Below the pieces are notes generated by a model. It was not told the DNA's origin and did no database searches. It saw only the letters and a program-made list of their open reading frames with translations. DNA of 47,722 nucleotides from Marinobacter sp. B9-2 (lineage in GTDB: Bacteria; Pseudomonadota; Gammaproteobacteria; Pseudomonadales; Oleiphilaceae). The stretch spans positions 224-47,945 of the forward strand of contig PYVH01000014.1 of NCBI GenBank assembly GCA_003030785.1, given 5' to 3'. The translations under genes and the position numbers were made by a program. Shown in pieces: positions 34,001 to 42,593 of this stretch (positions are counted from its first letter, which is position 1; the number at the start of each line of letters is the position of its first letter).

Positions 34001-34537
34001 GGCCGGGTTAATGGTGGGCATGAAAAAGCTCATGAACGCCACGTCAGACTGGTGGGGCATGGACGATGATACGCAGCCGTGGTCATCACCCGCTACCACC
34101 AGCACGCCACCATGAGGCGAGGAACCATAGGTGGTGCCATGTTTCAGAGCATCGCCTGCGCGGTCCACGCCCGGTCCCTTGCCATACCAGAGACCGAAAA
34201 CCCCATCCACCTGCCGGTCTTCGTCGGTTTCCACCTGTTGGGTACCGAGCATGATCGTGGCGGCGAGGTCTTCGTTAATGGCGGGTACGAAATCGATGCG
34301 ATTTTCGTCCAGCAGATCCTTGGTCTGCCAGAGTGCCTGGTCGACAGCACCCAGGGGGGAGCCCCGGTAGCCACTCACCAGGCCGGCCGTATTCAATCCC
34401 TGTTTGCGATCCAGGGCTGCTTGCATCAGGGGGATTCGGACCAGCGCCTGGGTGCCGGTCAGGAAAACCCGCCCGGATTCCCGCAGGTAACGGTCTTCGA
34501 GTTTGTAATCGTCGAGTTGTGGGGTATCGGCGGACAT
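31019..34537 (-). CDS. Indolepyruvate:ferredoxin oxidoreductase, fused large form
   Basis: Cytosolic iron-sulfur enzyme of 1172 residues that oxidatively decarboxylates aryl-2-oxoacids to acyl-CoAs with ferredoxin. Domains in order: alpha-type pyruvate-binding part in the first 400 residues, TPP-binding part near 445-480 (PYFCSGCPHNT then GIGCHFMASWMGRN), ferredoxin-like cluster near 633-650 (CEGCGDCSVQSNC), gamma part near 720-920 (GGVGGTGVVTVGQL), and a C-terminal DUF6537-type domain. The start GCGCCATGTCCGCC context has GGAGGGCGCC before it. It is the first gene of an operon with the aminotransferase and NSS transporter. Confidence 0.92.
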   Translation of the reverse strand: MSADTPQLDDYKLEDRYLRESGRVFLTGTQALVRIPLMQAALDRKQGLNTAGLVSGYRGSPLGAVDQALWQTKDLLDENRIDFVPAINEDLAATIMLGTQQVETDEDRQVDGVFGLWYGKGPGVDRAGDALKHGTTYGSSPHGGVLVVAGDDHGCVSSSMPHQSDVAFMSFFMPTINPANIAEYLEFGLWGYALSRYSGCWVGFKAISETVESAASVEIPPQPDFVTPDDFTAPESGLHYRWPDLPGPQLETRIEHKLAAVQAFARANRIDRCLFENKEARFGIVTTGKGHLDLLEALDLLGIDEDQARDMGLDIYKVGMVWPLERRGILDFVHGKEEVLVIEEKRGIIESQIKEYMSEPDRPGEVLITGKQDELGRPLIPYVGELSPKLVAGFLAARLGRFFEVDFSERMAEISAMTTAQDPGGVKRMPYFCSGCPHNTSTKVPEGSKALAGIGCHFMASWMGRNTESLIQMGGEGVNWIGKSRYTGNPHVFQNLGEGTYFHSGSMAIRQAVAAGINITYKILFNDAVAMTGGQPVDGQITVDRIAQQMAAEGVNRVVVLSDEPEKYDGHHDLFPKDVTFHDRSELDQVQRELRDIPGCTVLIYDQTCAAEKRRRRKRKQFPDPAKRAFINHHVCEGCGDCSVQSNCLSVVPRKTELGRKRKIDQSSCNKDFSCVNGFCPSFVTIEGGQLRKSRGVDTGSVLTRKLADIPAPKLPEMTGSYDLLVGGVGGTGVVTVGQLITMAAHLESRGASVLDFMGFAQKGGTVLSYVRMAPSPDKLHQVRISNGQADAVIACDLVVASSQKALSVLRPNHTRIVANEAELPTADYVLYRDADMKADKRLDLLKNAVGEDHFDQLDANGIAEKLMGDTVFSNVMMLGFAWQKGLLPLSEAALMKAIELNGVAIDRNKEAFGWGRLAAVEPSAVTDLLDDNKAQVVEVKPEPTLDELINIRHKHLVNYQNQRWADQYRDTVAGVRKAEEALGETNLLLTRAVAQQLYRFMAYKDEYEVARLFAETDFMKEVNETFEGDFKVHFHLAPPLLSGETDAQGRPKKRRFGPWMFRAFRLLAKLRGLRGTAVDPFSYSADRKLDRALLKDYQNLVARIGRELNASNYETFLQLAELPADVRGYGPVREQAAESIREKQTQLTKALDTGRPTLIRTQQADEEANHV

Positions 34538-34617
34538 GGCGCCCTCCTATTGTCGATTTTATGACCAGAATTCTAGAGGGAAGTCCGCAAAAGGTGCTTG
34601 CTTATTGGGCAAGGGTT

Positions 34618-34647
34618 TTGACGATTTGCGAAAGGATGTTTGATAAA
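34618..34647 (+). promoter_or_regulatory. Likely promoter of the Lrp-type regulator
   Basis: TTGACG (34618-34623) and GATAAA (34642-34647) are 18 bases apart. The site lies in the 156-base divergent region between the oxidoreductase operon and the regulator, where an Lrp operator would also be expected, though I could not fix its position. Confidence 0.42.
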
Positions 34648-34693
34648 TGACAATAAGACGAAATAACCTTTGATAAAAATCAGGTGTTACCAA

Positions 34694-35173
34694 ATGAAAC
34701 AGGTGGAACTGGACAAGCTGGATCGGAAAATCCTATCGGTAATGCAGCAGGATGGGCGCATCAGTAACCAGTTACTGGCCGAACAGGTGGGTTTGTCGCC
34801 GGCCGCTTGCTGGCGCCGGGTGCGGACACTTGAGGAAAGCGGTGTGATTCAGGGATACAGCGCAAGAGTGGATCCGGAACGCATCGGGCAGGGCCTGTGC
34901 GTGCTGGTCAATCTGTCACTGCAGAGGCACAACATCGACAGTACGGCAGAAATTGAGCAGCAGGTAAGCAGTTATCCGGAGGTCCTTCAGTGCTTTGCGG
35001 TGACCGGTAATGCTGATTTCGTGCTCAGGGTGATCGTGCCAAACATGGCCAGTTACGATCGGTTCCTGAACGAAAAGATCTTCACCCTGCAGGGCATTGC
35101 CCAGGTGAATTCAAACTTTGCGTTGCGGGAGATAAAGAATACCGAGACGATCCCGGTGGAAGGCATTCAGTAG
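34694..35173 (+). CDS. Lrp/AsnC family transcriptional regulator
   Basis: DNA-binding regulator of 159 residues. The helix-turn-helix is in the first 60 residues (LDRKILSVMQQDGRISNQLLAEQVGLSPAACWRRVRTLE), followed by the RAM effector domain with VTGNADFVLRVIVPNMASYDRF. ATG 34694 gives the usual family N-terminus, with AGGTG upstream. It is transcribed away from the indolepyruvate oxidoreductase operon and probably controls it in response to aromatic amino acids. Confidence 0.9.
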   Translation: MKQVELDKLDRKILSVMQQDGRISNQLLAEQVGLSPAACWRRVRTLEESGVIQGYSARVDPERIGQGLCVLVNLSLQRHNIDSTAEIEQQVSSYPEVLQCFAVTGNADFVLRVIVPNMASYDRFLNEKIFTLQGIAQVNSNFALREIKNTETIPVEGIQ

Positions 35174-35198
35174 GTTCGGGAGGGGGTAACCTCAACGA

Positions 35199-35224
35199 AA
35201 AAAGGCAGCCGAAGCTGCCTTTTT
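35199..35224. terminator. Bidirectional rho-independent terminator
   Basis: AAAAAGGCAGC (35199-35209) pairs perfectly with GCTGCCTTTTT (35214-35224) across the tetraloop CGAA. It lies between the convergent Lrp-type and cold shock genes. Confidence 0.9.
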
Positions 35225-35266
35225 CTAAACGTGTCGTCTGCTAATTGCAGAGCATCTCTTTATAGA

Positions 35267-35473
35267 TTAAAGAGCGACTACGTTTTCCGCCTGAGGACCT
35301 TTCTGGCCCTGGGTAACGGTGAACTCGACCTGCTGGCCTTCAGCCAGAGTCTTGAAACCGCCGCCCTGAATGGCGCTGTAGTGAACGAAAACGTCCGGGC
35401 CGCTTTCGCGAGTAATAAAGCCAAAACCTTTTGCTTCGTTGAAAAACTTAACGTTGCCGGTAACTGTAGACAT
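35267..35473 (-). CDS. Cold shock domain protein (CspA family)
   Basis: RNA- and single-strand DNA-binding protein of 68 residues. RNP1 is KGFGFI and RNP2 is VFVHY, as in CspA. The start ATG 35473 gives the standard [19 protein letters not shown] opening and has AGGAAAG upstream. The 200 bases upstream hold no gene; a long 5' leader, as in cold shock genes, is plausible but not shown. Confidence 0.95.
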   Translation of the reverse strand: MSTVTGNVKFFNEAKGFGFITRESGPDVFVHYSAIQGGGFKTLAEGQQVEFTVTQGQKGPQAENVVAL

Positions 35474-35675
35474 AGTATTCTTTCCTGATTTCAATCATTT
35501 AATGTGCCGTCAGATCATCTTGTGATGCCTGATCAGCGGTATGCGGAAACAAAAAACTGGCGTGATCAAAAACAGGACGTGCTACTTGTTACAACTGAGC
35601 GGTCTTATTGATGAAATGCTTTGCTAAATCTTTCCAACGAGGCCCACTGTACTCTCACTGCCGGAGAATGCAAAG

Positions 35676-38600
35676 CTATTTCTTGTAGGCATAAACCGGG
35701 GTGTCGGTTTTTCTGTTACCCAGGGTGTCGAGCCTGCGAGGTTTGGCGATGGCAAAGCCCTGTGCATAGTCCACCTGAATCTCCTTCAGGGTGTCCATGA
35801 TTTCCATATCCTCGACGTATTCGGCAATGGTCTGCAGGTCGAGGAAATGGCACAGCTCGTTGATTGAGCGCACCATGGCGTAGTTAGTCAGGTTTGTGGC
35901 CATGTCCCTGACGAAAATGCCGTCGATTTTCACGAAGTCCACTGGCAGCTTTTGCAGGTAGGCATAGGAGGACAGGCCGGTGCCAAAGTCATCCAGGGCG
36001 AACCGGCAATTCAGCCGTTTCATCTCACGCATGAAATCGGAGGCAAAGTGAAGATTGGCAACCGCGGAGGTCTCGGTCACTTCGAAACAGAGCTTGTGGG
36101 CCAGTTCCGGATTTGATCGGAGGTTTGACTCCAGACCAAGCATGAAACTGTCATCACTCAAGGAAGAACCTGACAGGTTGACGTTTAGGGTGGCGATCTT
36201 GTCCAGGGCGTCCGGGTTGTTGCGCATCCAGGCCATGACTTCGGAAATGACCCACAAATCCACCCGCGTGCTGCGGTGAAACTGCTCCGCGGCCTCGATG
36301 TAGCCCTGGGGCGAAATTTCCTTGCCGTCGCTGTCCCTGAGGCCAAGCAGCAACTCATACATCGTGCCTTCGCCGCTATCAGGGGCAATAGAAACAATGG
36401 GCTGCGCCCGGAGGTAGAGGCTGCCGTCGCGGATGGTCCGGTCAATCTCCGTTACCCACTGGGGCGTGCCGATCTGCGACTGATCACGGCTTTCCCGGGC
36501 CAGCTCGATCCGGTTTCCGCCCAGCTTCTTGGCCGCTTTCAGGGAGAGACTTGCCTTGTTGAGAAGGTCGCCAGGGGAGCTCGCAGCGCCTGTTACCGGC
36601 CGGATACTGATGCTGACCGTCGCCTTGTACTCCGCTGGACCATGCCGGAACACCTCCTGCTCGAAGTTTCGCCGCAGGGATTCGGCGAAATCCAGGCAGT
36701 CCTCGGTGCTGATATCATTGATCAGCACGGCGAACTCGTTTCCACTGATCCGCCCGATGTGTGACTCGGAAAATCTGGACTGGCACTTGTCCCGAAGTGT
36801 GCCAGCCACATGCTTTAACAGGGCATCGCCGGCTTCCGCCCCATAGGAGGCATTGATGACACTGAACTCGTCAATATCCACAACCATCAGGGCAGAGAGA
36901 CCGTCTTCAGAAGATGAGGGTGCTGCGTCGATCAGCCGTGATAACTGTTTCTCGAAGTCATGACGATGCATGGCGCCGGTCAGTGCGTCGTGGGTGGCCT
37001 GAAAATTGAGCTTCCGGTAGACGTCCTCAACAATGCTGAACAGGCCTTGATCAAGGAACGGGATGTCGCCGTCCTCAACCAGCCAGGCTTCCCCGTCTGC
37101 GAGCTTCTGGACGAACTCCGGGAAGCCGTAACTGACTTCACTCATGCCTTTTGGCGAGAGGAAGACAAACCGGAGTGAATCCTCTCCACCCCACACCAGG
37201 CGCATTCGACGCGTCTCGCCGTTGTCGAGCCAGACTTCAACCCAGTCGCCGACGGCAATGTTCTGTGCTCTCGACACCCAGCGACTGTCTTCGAGCTCCG
37301 GAGGCAGTGTCACCTGAGATTCATCGACGTCGCAGTACTTCTCCACCCAGAGGGTATCGGCCTCAACCTGGCCACCCAGAATTCCGGACAGTTCGTCTAT
37401 AACCGGGCGGATCCGGGAGACATCTCCGGCCGTCTTGAGCTCACGTTCGATGAACTGCAGCATGACGCTGCTCTCCAGCTCTCTTTCAAATGCCAGCTCC
37501 TCCGAGGTGCCAGCCGGGGACAGCCACGCCTGAAGCTGCGCCACCACATCAAGCAGTTCTTCACAATGCCGGCTTTCCGGACCTTCCCGGAGCATTGTCA
37601 GAACAATCAGCTGTTCCCATCCGGCCTTGAGCAGATCGATCAGAATCTTCGGCACCTGTCTCTCGCACAGGAGTGCGTTCAGTCGTTGTCGGGCGTCCGT
37701 GCGAGTCCTGCGCAGGCGCTCTTTGCCTTCCAGGGTTTTCGCCAGGCGTTCCGAGTTCCGGATAAACGACTGATCCTGTCGCTCGACAAGTTGCCTCAGT
37801 CGCTGGCCCAGACTTTCCAGCAGGTCCGGGTCCGAGGATTCGATCTCCGTCAGCTCTTCGACGATGTCAGAAACCGTCGCTTCCAGTTTCTTGCTTGACG
37901 CCCTTTCGGCAAGACAGATGTGCATCAGGTTGTTAATGATGTCCCGGGCCGGATGGTCGTCTGCGTTCAGGAAGTCCGGCGTTTGAATAAGTGTTTCGAA
38001 CACCGGTAGCCGCAGCTGTTGCAATTGATGGCGAAGCGAACCGGAAAGCTCCTCGTGGGTTTTCAACGGCGCAAATAGCCGGTCCACCAGGTTGGCCTTT
38101 TCCACGGCTGTGCGGTCGAGCGACGTGGCCAGGTCGGAGTCTGAGTTCGCCAGCTCCCGAAGCAGTCCTGCCATGTCAGGTTCGTCGTCACGTAACCGGT
38201 CCAGGAGTTCGCGGCGCCGGGACCGAAGGTTCTCGGAGAGTTGGGGATTGGGTTCTTCCCAATTGGTCAGATCGGAGGTTGGATTGTCCTCCAACGCCAT
38301 CAGTTGGAACAGGGAGCGCCCGGCGGATGGCATTTCCGTTGATCTTCGCTCGGGTTCGTGGTTTGCCGGAGGATCGTCAGGTGGGTCCTCGCTGGCTTCC
38401 GTCTTCAAACCCGTAGTTTCTGAAGCGTGCGCCTTCAGCGACCAGTTTGCCGGCAGTTCGGTAAGATCCAGGGCTTCGAGTCCGGCCCGCCGGCAGTCAT
38501 TGATCATGGACCGGATTGCAGCGGGCCATACCCTGAAGAGTGCCTTCTCCCAGGCTCGATAAATGGTGATACGGTGTTCCCGCGCGATGCCCAGATGATC

Positions 38601-39431
38601 GACCATATACTGCAGACAGACACACAGCGCCCGGGGGGTCAGAGGGTTGTTGTCGTCGTTCACATCCTGGCGAAAAATCTGGTTCAGAAACTGGTTGAGC
38701 AGGAAGGTTGCCCCGGAGTTCGCCTTGTTGATGCCTGTGGCAATAGCCTGCAGATCGAGCCAGTCTTCGAATTCATGTTGTTGCAGCAGATGCAGTTCTT
38801 TCGCGTTGGCCCCGGATTCAGGGGCTGGCTCAAGGGTCGCCTGATTGGCCTGGAACTGGGCCTGGAAATCCTGAAGCATCCGCTGCTGGCGGCTCTGGAA
38901 GATGAAGCGCATATCCTTGAGGCGGGTGATTTCACGCAGTTCGGCCGCCTGTTCCAGGTCGGCTTCAATGCCCTCGAAGGTACCCTCCATAAACTCCGGA
39001 AGTAATTGTTCCAGAAGTCGACGGCAATGCTGGTGGTAAAGTTGTTTCAGTGCAGGGTCTGGCGCCGCTTCCGCAAGCCTGCTCTTGCCCGTGTGCTGAA
39101 CCAGAAGATCAACTTCGCGCTTCAGGTCCGGGGTGATGCCCGCGATGTCGAGCGAAATCCTGTTGCCCCGGCCAGCACGGACCGCGCCCCTGAAATGGAT
39201 ATGCTGCTTGTCATGATCGTGATCGAGGAAGACATGAAGATCCGCCTGCCCGGCGGCAGACGATGACAGTTGGTCCAGTACAGCGGGCGAAGTAAATTGC
39301 TTCAGGCTGAGGCGAAGCTCTTTGCTGTCCAGAGCCACGCTGTCAATAACGCAGCCGCAAGGAATCAGGCCCGGTGTAACAACAACCGCATCCTTGCTGA
39401 GTCTGGACTGTTTTGCGTTGAGCGAGGGCAT
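35676..39431 (-). CDS. DUF1631-GGDEF-EAL multidomain protein
   Basis: Large cytosolic protein of 1251 residues. The N-terminal 750 residues are mostly helical and match DUF1631, often linked to PilZ-type c-di-GMP signalling; a PilZ-like stretch is near VEVWLDNGETRRMRL. The GGDEF motif near residue 897 is degenerate (SGNEF) and lacks an I-site. The EAL motif near 1027 is ELL, but the other phosphodiesterase residues are kept (NVNLSGSSL, CFEVTETSA, DDFGTGLSS, VKIDG, TIAEYVED). It may therefore be a phosphodiesterase or a c-di-GMP receptor, not a cyclase. Confidence 0.85.
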   Translation of the reverse strand: MPSLNAKQSRLSKDAVVVTPGLIPCGCVIDSVALDSKELRLSLKQFTSPAVLDQLSSSAAGQADLHVFLDHDHDKQHIHFRGAVRAGRGNRISLDIAGITPDLKREVDLLVQHTGKSRLAEAAPDPALKQLYHQHCRRLLEQLLPEFMEGTFEGIEADLEQAAELREITRLKDMRFIFQSRQQRMLQDFQAQFQANQATLEPAPESGANAKELHLLQQHEFEDWLDLQAIATGINKANSGATFLLNQFLNQIFRQDVNDDNNPLTPRALCVCLQYMVDHLGIAREHRITIYRAWEKALFRVWPAAIRSMINDCRRAGLEALDLTELPANWSLKAHASETTGLKTEASEDPPDDPPANHEPERRSTEMPSAGRSLFQLMALEDNPTSDLTNWEEPNPQLSENLRSRRRELLDRLRDDEPDMAGLLRELANSDSDLATSLDRTAVEKANLVDRLFAPLKTHEELSGSLRHQLQQLRLPVFETLIQTPDFLNADDHPARDIINNLMHICLAERASSKKLEATVSDIVEELTEIESSDPDLLESLGQRLRQLVERQDQSFIRNSERLAKTLEGKERLRRTRTDARQRLNALLCERQVPKILIDLLKAGWEQLIVLTMLREGPESRHCEELLDVVAQLQAWLSPAGTSEELAFERELESSVMLQFIERELKTAGDVSRIRPVIDELSGILGGQVEADTLWVEKYCDVDESQVTLPPELEDSRWVSRAQNIAVGDWVEVWLDNGETRRMRLVWGGEDSLRFVFLSPKGMSEVSYGFPEFVQKLADGEAWLVEDGDIPFLDQGLFSIVEDVYRKLNFQATHDALTGAMHRHDFEKQLSRLIDAAPSSSEDGLSALMVVDIDEFSVINASYGAEAGDALLKHVAGTLRDKCQSRFSESHIGRISGNEFAVLINDISTEDCLDFAESLRRNFEQEVFRHGPAEYKATVSISIRPVTGAASSPGDLLNKASLSLKAAKKLGGNRIELARESRDQSQIGTPQWVTEIDRTIRDGSLYLRAQPIVSIAPDSGEGTMYELLLGLRDSDGKEISPQGYIEAAEQFHRSTRVDLWVISEVMAWMRNNPDALDKIATLNVNLSGSSLSDDSFMLGLESNLRSNPELAHKLCFEVTETSAVANLHFASDFMREMKRLNCRFALDDFGTGLSSYAYLQKLPVDFVKIDGIFVRDMATNLTNYAMVRSINELCHFLDLQTIAEYVEDMEIMDTLKEIQVDYAQGFAIAKPRRLDTLGNRKTDTPVYAYKK

Positions 39432-39573
39432 TGACCGCCTTCCTGAGCAGTGAAAAATGAATCTTTGTTCAATTTATCCTGAGTGCAGTTTAATTCGAAC
39501 TTCACCAAACGCAAAGTGAATCTACAAAAGCGACACACCAGAAGTCCTGCACTGGCCTGAATCCACGACTGCA

Positions 39574-40545
39574 TTATAGACGCTCAGTGGCTTCAAACAT
39601 CAGATCCTTGCCCAGGGTATAGCGTGCGAAATCCCTCGCCAGATACAGGTTTCCCCGATAAATACCTGTGGCCTCGGATTCGATCTCACCAATGTGCGGA
39701 TAGGCATCCGGATTCAACTGATATCGGGAGCTGAAATGGGTAAGTACGAGATTCGGGACACCTGCCGCCTCGGCGAAGCGGGCCACCTGGGCAGCGGAGC
39801 TGTGTTGCGGCCAGGGGCCGACCCGGTCCGAGACTTCCTGTGTGTAGGTTGCCTCATGGACCACCACCTGAACATCAGTGCTCGCTTCCAGAAGCAGGTC
39901 GGGCTGATCGTTGTCACCGGCGACGATGACTTTGCGGGGTTTCCTGGCAATTTGGGTGTAGTCGTTGCATCGGGCAAGGCGACCATCTTCCAACACCACG
40001 TCCTGGCCCTGTTGCAGCCGGCCCCAGGCCGGACCGGCCTCAATACCATCCGCTTCAAGCTTGTCCCGGAGCAGCTGGCGTTCCAGATTCTTTTCAGTGA
40101 ACACGAACCCCCGGCAGGACACACGATGGGAAAGGGGAACCGCCGTAACCGACAGCGCGTCGTCTTCCCAGAGGAAATTCTCTGCTTCGGAATCGACAAA
40201 TCTCAGTTCAAAGCTGAGGCTGGAGTCACTGTTGCCCAGAGCCGCCTCAACGAAGGTTTTCACCGGACGGGGTGCGACCAGGTAGAGCGGGGCGGTTCGG
40301 CCTAGCATGGAGGCACTGGTCAGCAGCCCTGGGAGCCCGAAGGTATGATCGCCATGAATGTGAGTGATAAATATGGCCTGCAACTGCATCACCGAATGGT
40401 GCGTTCTCAGCAACTGGTGCTGGGTACCTTCCCCGCAGTCAATCAGGTACCAGTGTTTCGGTCCGCCGTGGCTCAGCGCCAGGCCAGTCACATTGCGGGA
40501 TTTTGTGGGCGTTCCGGCTGAAGTGCCGAGGAAGGTGAATTCCAT
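39574..40545 (-). CDS. rnz: Ribonuclease Z
   Basis: Metallo-beta-lactamase-fold tRNA 3' processing endonuclease of 323 residues, normal length. The opening FLGTSAGTPTKSRN is typical, and the zinc motif is HIHGDH (residues 62-67). Later ligands lie in PLSHRV, GDNDQPD and LTHFSSRYQ. In organisms with encoded CCA ends it may trim aberrant tails. It is divergent from the crotonase gene. Confidence 0.92.
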   Translation of the reverse strand: MEFTFLGTSAGTPTKSRNVTGLALSHGGPKHWYLIDCGEGTQHQLLRTHHSVMQLQAIFITHIHGDHTFGLPGLLTSASMLGRTAPLYLVAPRPVKTFVEAALGNSDSSLSFELRFVDSEAENFLWEDDALSVTAVPLSHRVSCRGFVFTEKNLERQLLRDKLEADGIEAGPAWGRLQQGQDVVLEDGRLARCNDYTQIARKPRKVIVAGDNDQPDLLLEASTDVQVVVHEATYTQEVSDRVGPWPQHSSAAQVARFAEAAGVPNLVLTHFSSRYQLNPDAYPHIGEIESEATGIYRGNLYLARDFARYTLGKDLMFEATERL

Positions 40546-40674
40546 ACCAGGCCTTTTCGGGTTAACGTGTCGACTCTCTGTCCGCCATAATACGAAGGTA
40601 GCAGATTTGAGAAACCATTAGCCGGGGCGACCGCTAATGAGCCGGTTTGCGACATACACATAAGGAGTGCTGTC

Positions 40675-41529
40675 TTGTCTGAATTGTCCAGTTACGAGAG
40701 TTTTTCGATTGAGGTCAAAGACCATATCGCCCACGTCCAGTTCAGCCGTCCTGAGGCCCTGAACACGATGAACAAGGCGTTCTGGCTTGAGTTGCCCCGT
40801 TGCATGCAGGATATAGAAGCCAATACCGACGCCCGTGTGATCGTGATTTCCTCTACCGGCAAGCACTTTTCGGCCGGAATGGATCTTGGCGTGTTCAGCG
40901 ATCCCAAGGCGGTGCCCATGAATGGGGACCCCGGCCGCATGGCGGAAAACCTGCGCAGGGTTGTTCTGCAGCTGCAGGATACGCTGACCTCCCTGGAAAA
41001 AATTCGACTCCCTGTGCTGGCGGCCATCCACGGTGGCTGCATTGGCGGCGCTCTTGATCTGGTCTGTGCGGCTGACAGCCGTTATTGCACCGAAGACGCC
41101 TACTTCACCATCAAGGAAACCGAGCTGGGCATGACCGCTGACGTTGGCACGCTTCAGCGCCTGCCGAAACTGATGCCCGAAGGTGTGGTTCGCGAACTGG
41201 CTTATACCGGGCGCAAGTTTTCCGCCACTGAGGCGCAGAATCTTGGCTTCGTAAACGCCGTCTACGCCGACCAGGAAGCCATGCTGGCAGCCGTCATGGA
41301 TATCGCTGGTCAGATTGCCGCGAATTCCCCGTTGGCCGTCACTGGCTGCAAGGAAATGCTCAATTACAGTCGCGACCACAGCGTGGAAGACAGCCTGAAG
41401 TACATGGCCACCTGGCAGGCGGGCATGTTCCGCCCGACAGACATGATGAAAACTTTCCAGGCCAAAGCCCAGAAGCAGGCGCCTCAGTATGACGCACTGT
41501 TTCCGGTGAAGCCGTTGTTCGATCAGTAA
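40675..41529 (+). CDS. Crotonase, dienoyl-CoA isomerase-like (ECH1 type)
   Basis: Enoyl-CoA hydratase/isomerase fold of 284 residues. The spacing Asp128, Glu148, Asp156 in GGALDLV, TIKETELG and MTADVGTLQRLPK is the same as the catalytic triad of mammalian delta3,5-delta2,4-dienoyl-CoA isomerase, so a role in oxidising unsaturated fatty acids is likely. The start is TTG 40675, seven bases after a perfect AAGGAG; no ATG fits. The TAA stop directly abuts the next ATG. Confidence 0.88.
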   Translation: MSELSSYESFSIEVKDHIAHVQFSRPEALNTMNKAFWLELPRCMQDIEANTDARVIVISSTGKHFSAGMDLGVFSDPKAVPMNGDPGRMAENLRRVVLQLQDTLTSLEKIRLPVLAAIHGGCIGGALDLVCAADSRYCTEDAYFTIKETELGMTADVGTLQRLPKLMPEGVVRELAYTGRKFSATEAQNLGFVNAVYADQEAMLAAVMDIAGQIAANSPLAVTGCKEMLNYSRDHSVEDSLKYMATWQAGMFRPTDMMKTFQAKAQKQAPQYDALFPVKPLFDQ

Positions 41530-42150
41530 ATGGCGCTGCGGAAACGGCGAACGTCTGGTATTTCCTCCAATGCAGCGCTGTTATTCCAGGGCGGCATTGG
41601 CGTCATCGGGTTACTGGCTATTCTGATATTCGGGATTCCGGTGCTGCTCGTTGGTCCGGGGCTCTGGCCGAGCCTGCTTTACGGTGCCGTCGGCGCAGCG
41701 GGCACCTATGGCATGCTGCTCCTGCTGACACGCGTGCCAGGCTTGTTCCCTGAAAACCTCGAACGCCAGATGCAGGGCCTGTATGACTTTGCCACCGGCT
41801 ACTCCCCGGCCGTGTTGGTCCTGCTGTCCCTGCTGGCGGGGATTGGCGAGGAGCTGCTGTTCCGCGGCGCAATCCAGGGCTGGCTGATGGCCCATACGGA
41901 CCCGGTGACGGCCGTGTTGGCAGCATCGGTGCTGTTCGGGCTGGTGCACTACGTATCGTTTACTTATTTTCTGGTGGCAACCGGACTCGGTTTGATACTG
42001 GGTGCAGCCTATGTGCTATCGGAGAGTCTGACGTTGGTCATGATCTGGCATGCCCTCTACGACATGATTGCCTTGTATTGCCTGCTCCGGTTTCCACGCT
42101 GGTTTGGTGTCAGAATTGTCGATCCCGGTGGAAACCGGTCTCATGAATAG
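41530..42150 (+). CDS. CPBP family intramembrane protease
   Basis: Membrane protein of 206 residues in the Rce1/CAAX-protease-related family. The catalytic motif is EELLFRG (Glu107, Glu108, Arg112), with His140 in FGLVHY and His174 in MIWHALYD. About six hydrophobic helices. The start ATG follows the TAA of the crotonase with no spacer, so expression is probably coupled. Its end overlaps DUF2721 on the other strand by 10 bases. Confidence 0.88.
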   Translation: MALRKRRTSGISSNAALLFQGGIGVIGLLAILIFGIPVLLVGPGLWPSLLYGAVGAAGTYGMLLLLTRVPGLFPENLERQMQGLYDFATGYSPAVLVLLSLLAGIGEELLFRGAIQGWLMAHTDPVTAVLAASVLFGLVHYVSFTYFLVATGLGLILGAAYVLSESLTLVMIWHALYDMIALYCLLRFPRWFGVRIVDPGGNRSHE

Positions 42151-42560
42151 TCGACATCTTCCCGGCCGGCACTCTTGCGGGCCTCAAAGTTGGACAGCTC
42201 AACGTTGATGGCATTGGTTGAGATCTGGATTTCATACAATGAGTACAGCAGCGAGAACGACAGCAGTACCAGACTGGCGCCAAACGCCACCACACCCGGC
42301 AGATCTGCGCCGAGGAAAAGCAGGAACATGGAAACCGTGCACAGGAAGAAACTGAGCACCCCGTAGGCCTGCATTCGTTTGGTCAGCACAATCCGTTTGC
42401 GCAGCATGCTGATCTGGCGGGCGATCAGTGCATGATCCTCTTCCGTGTCCATCTGCTTGAGTTGGCGTATCAGTTGCGCGAGCACCAGAAACCGGTTGGT
42501 ATAAGCCAGCAACAGAAGTGAAATGGCCGGGAAGAGCAGGGCGGGTGTTGTCAGATCCAA
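42141..42560 (-). CDS. DUF2721 membrane protein
   Basis: A 139-residue protein with an N-terminal helix (TPALLFPAISLLLLAYTNRF), a charged helical part (QLIRQLKQMDTEEDHALIARQ) and two more helices (VLSFFLCTVSMFLLFLGA and VVAFGASLVLLSFSLLYSLYEI). This is the DUF2721 layout; function unknown. It overlaps the CPBP gene tail by 10 bases. Confidence 0.87.
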   Translation of the reverse strand: MDLTTPALLFPAISLLLLAYTNRFLVLAQLIRQLKQMDTEEDHALIARQISMLRKRIVLTKRMQAYGVLSFFLCTVSMFLLFLGADLPGVVAFGASLVLLSFSLLYSLYEIQISTNAINVELSNFEARKSAGREDVDYS

Positions 42561-42593
42561 TCTAGTGTCCTTTGCCGTGGTGGTGTTCAGGTT

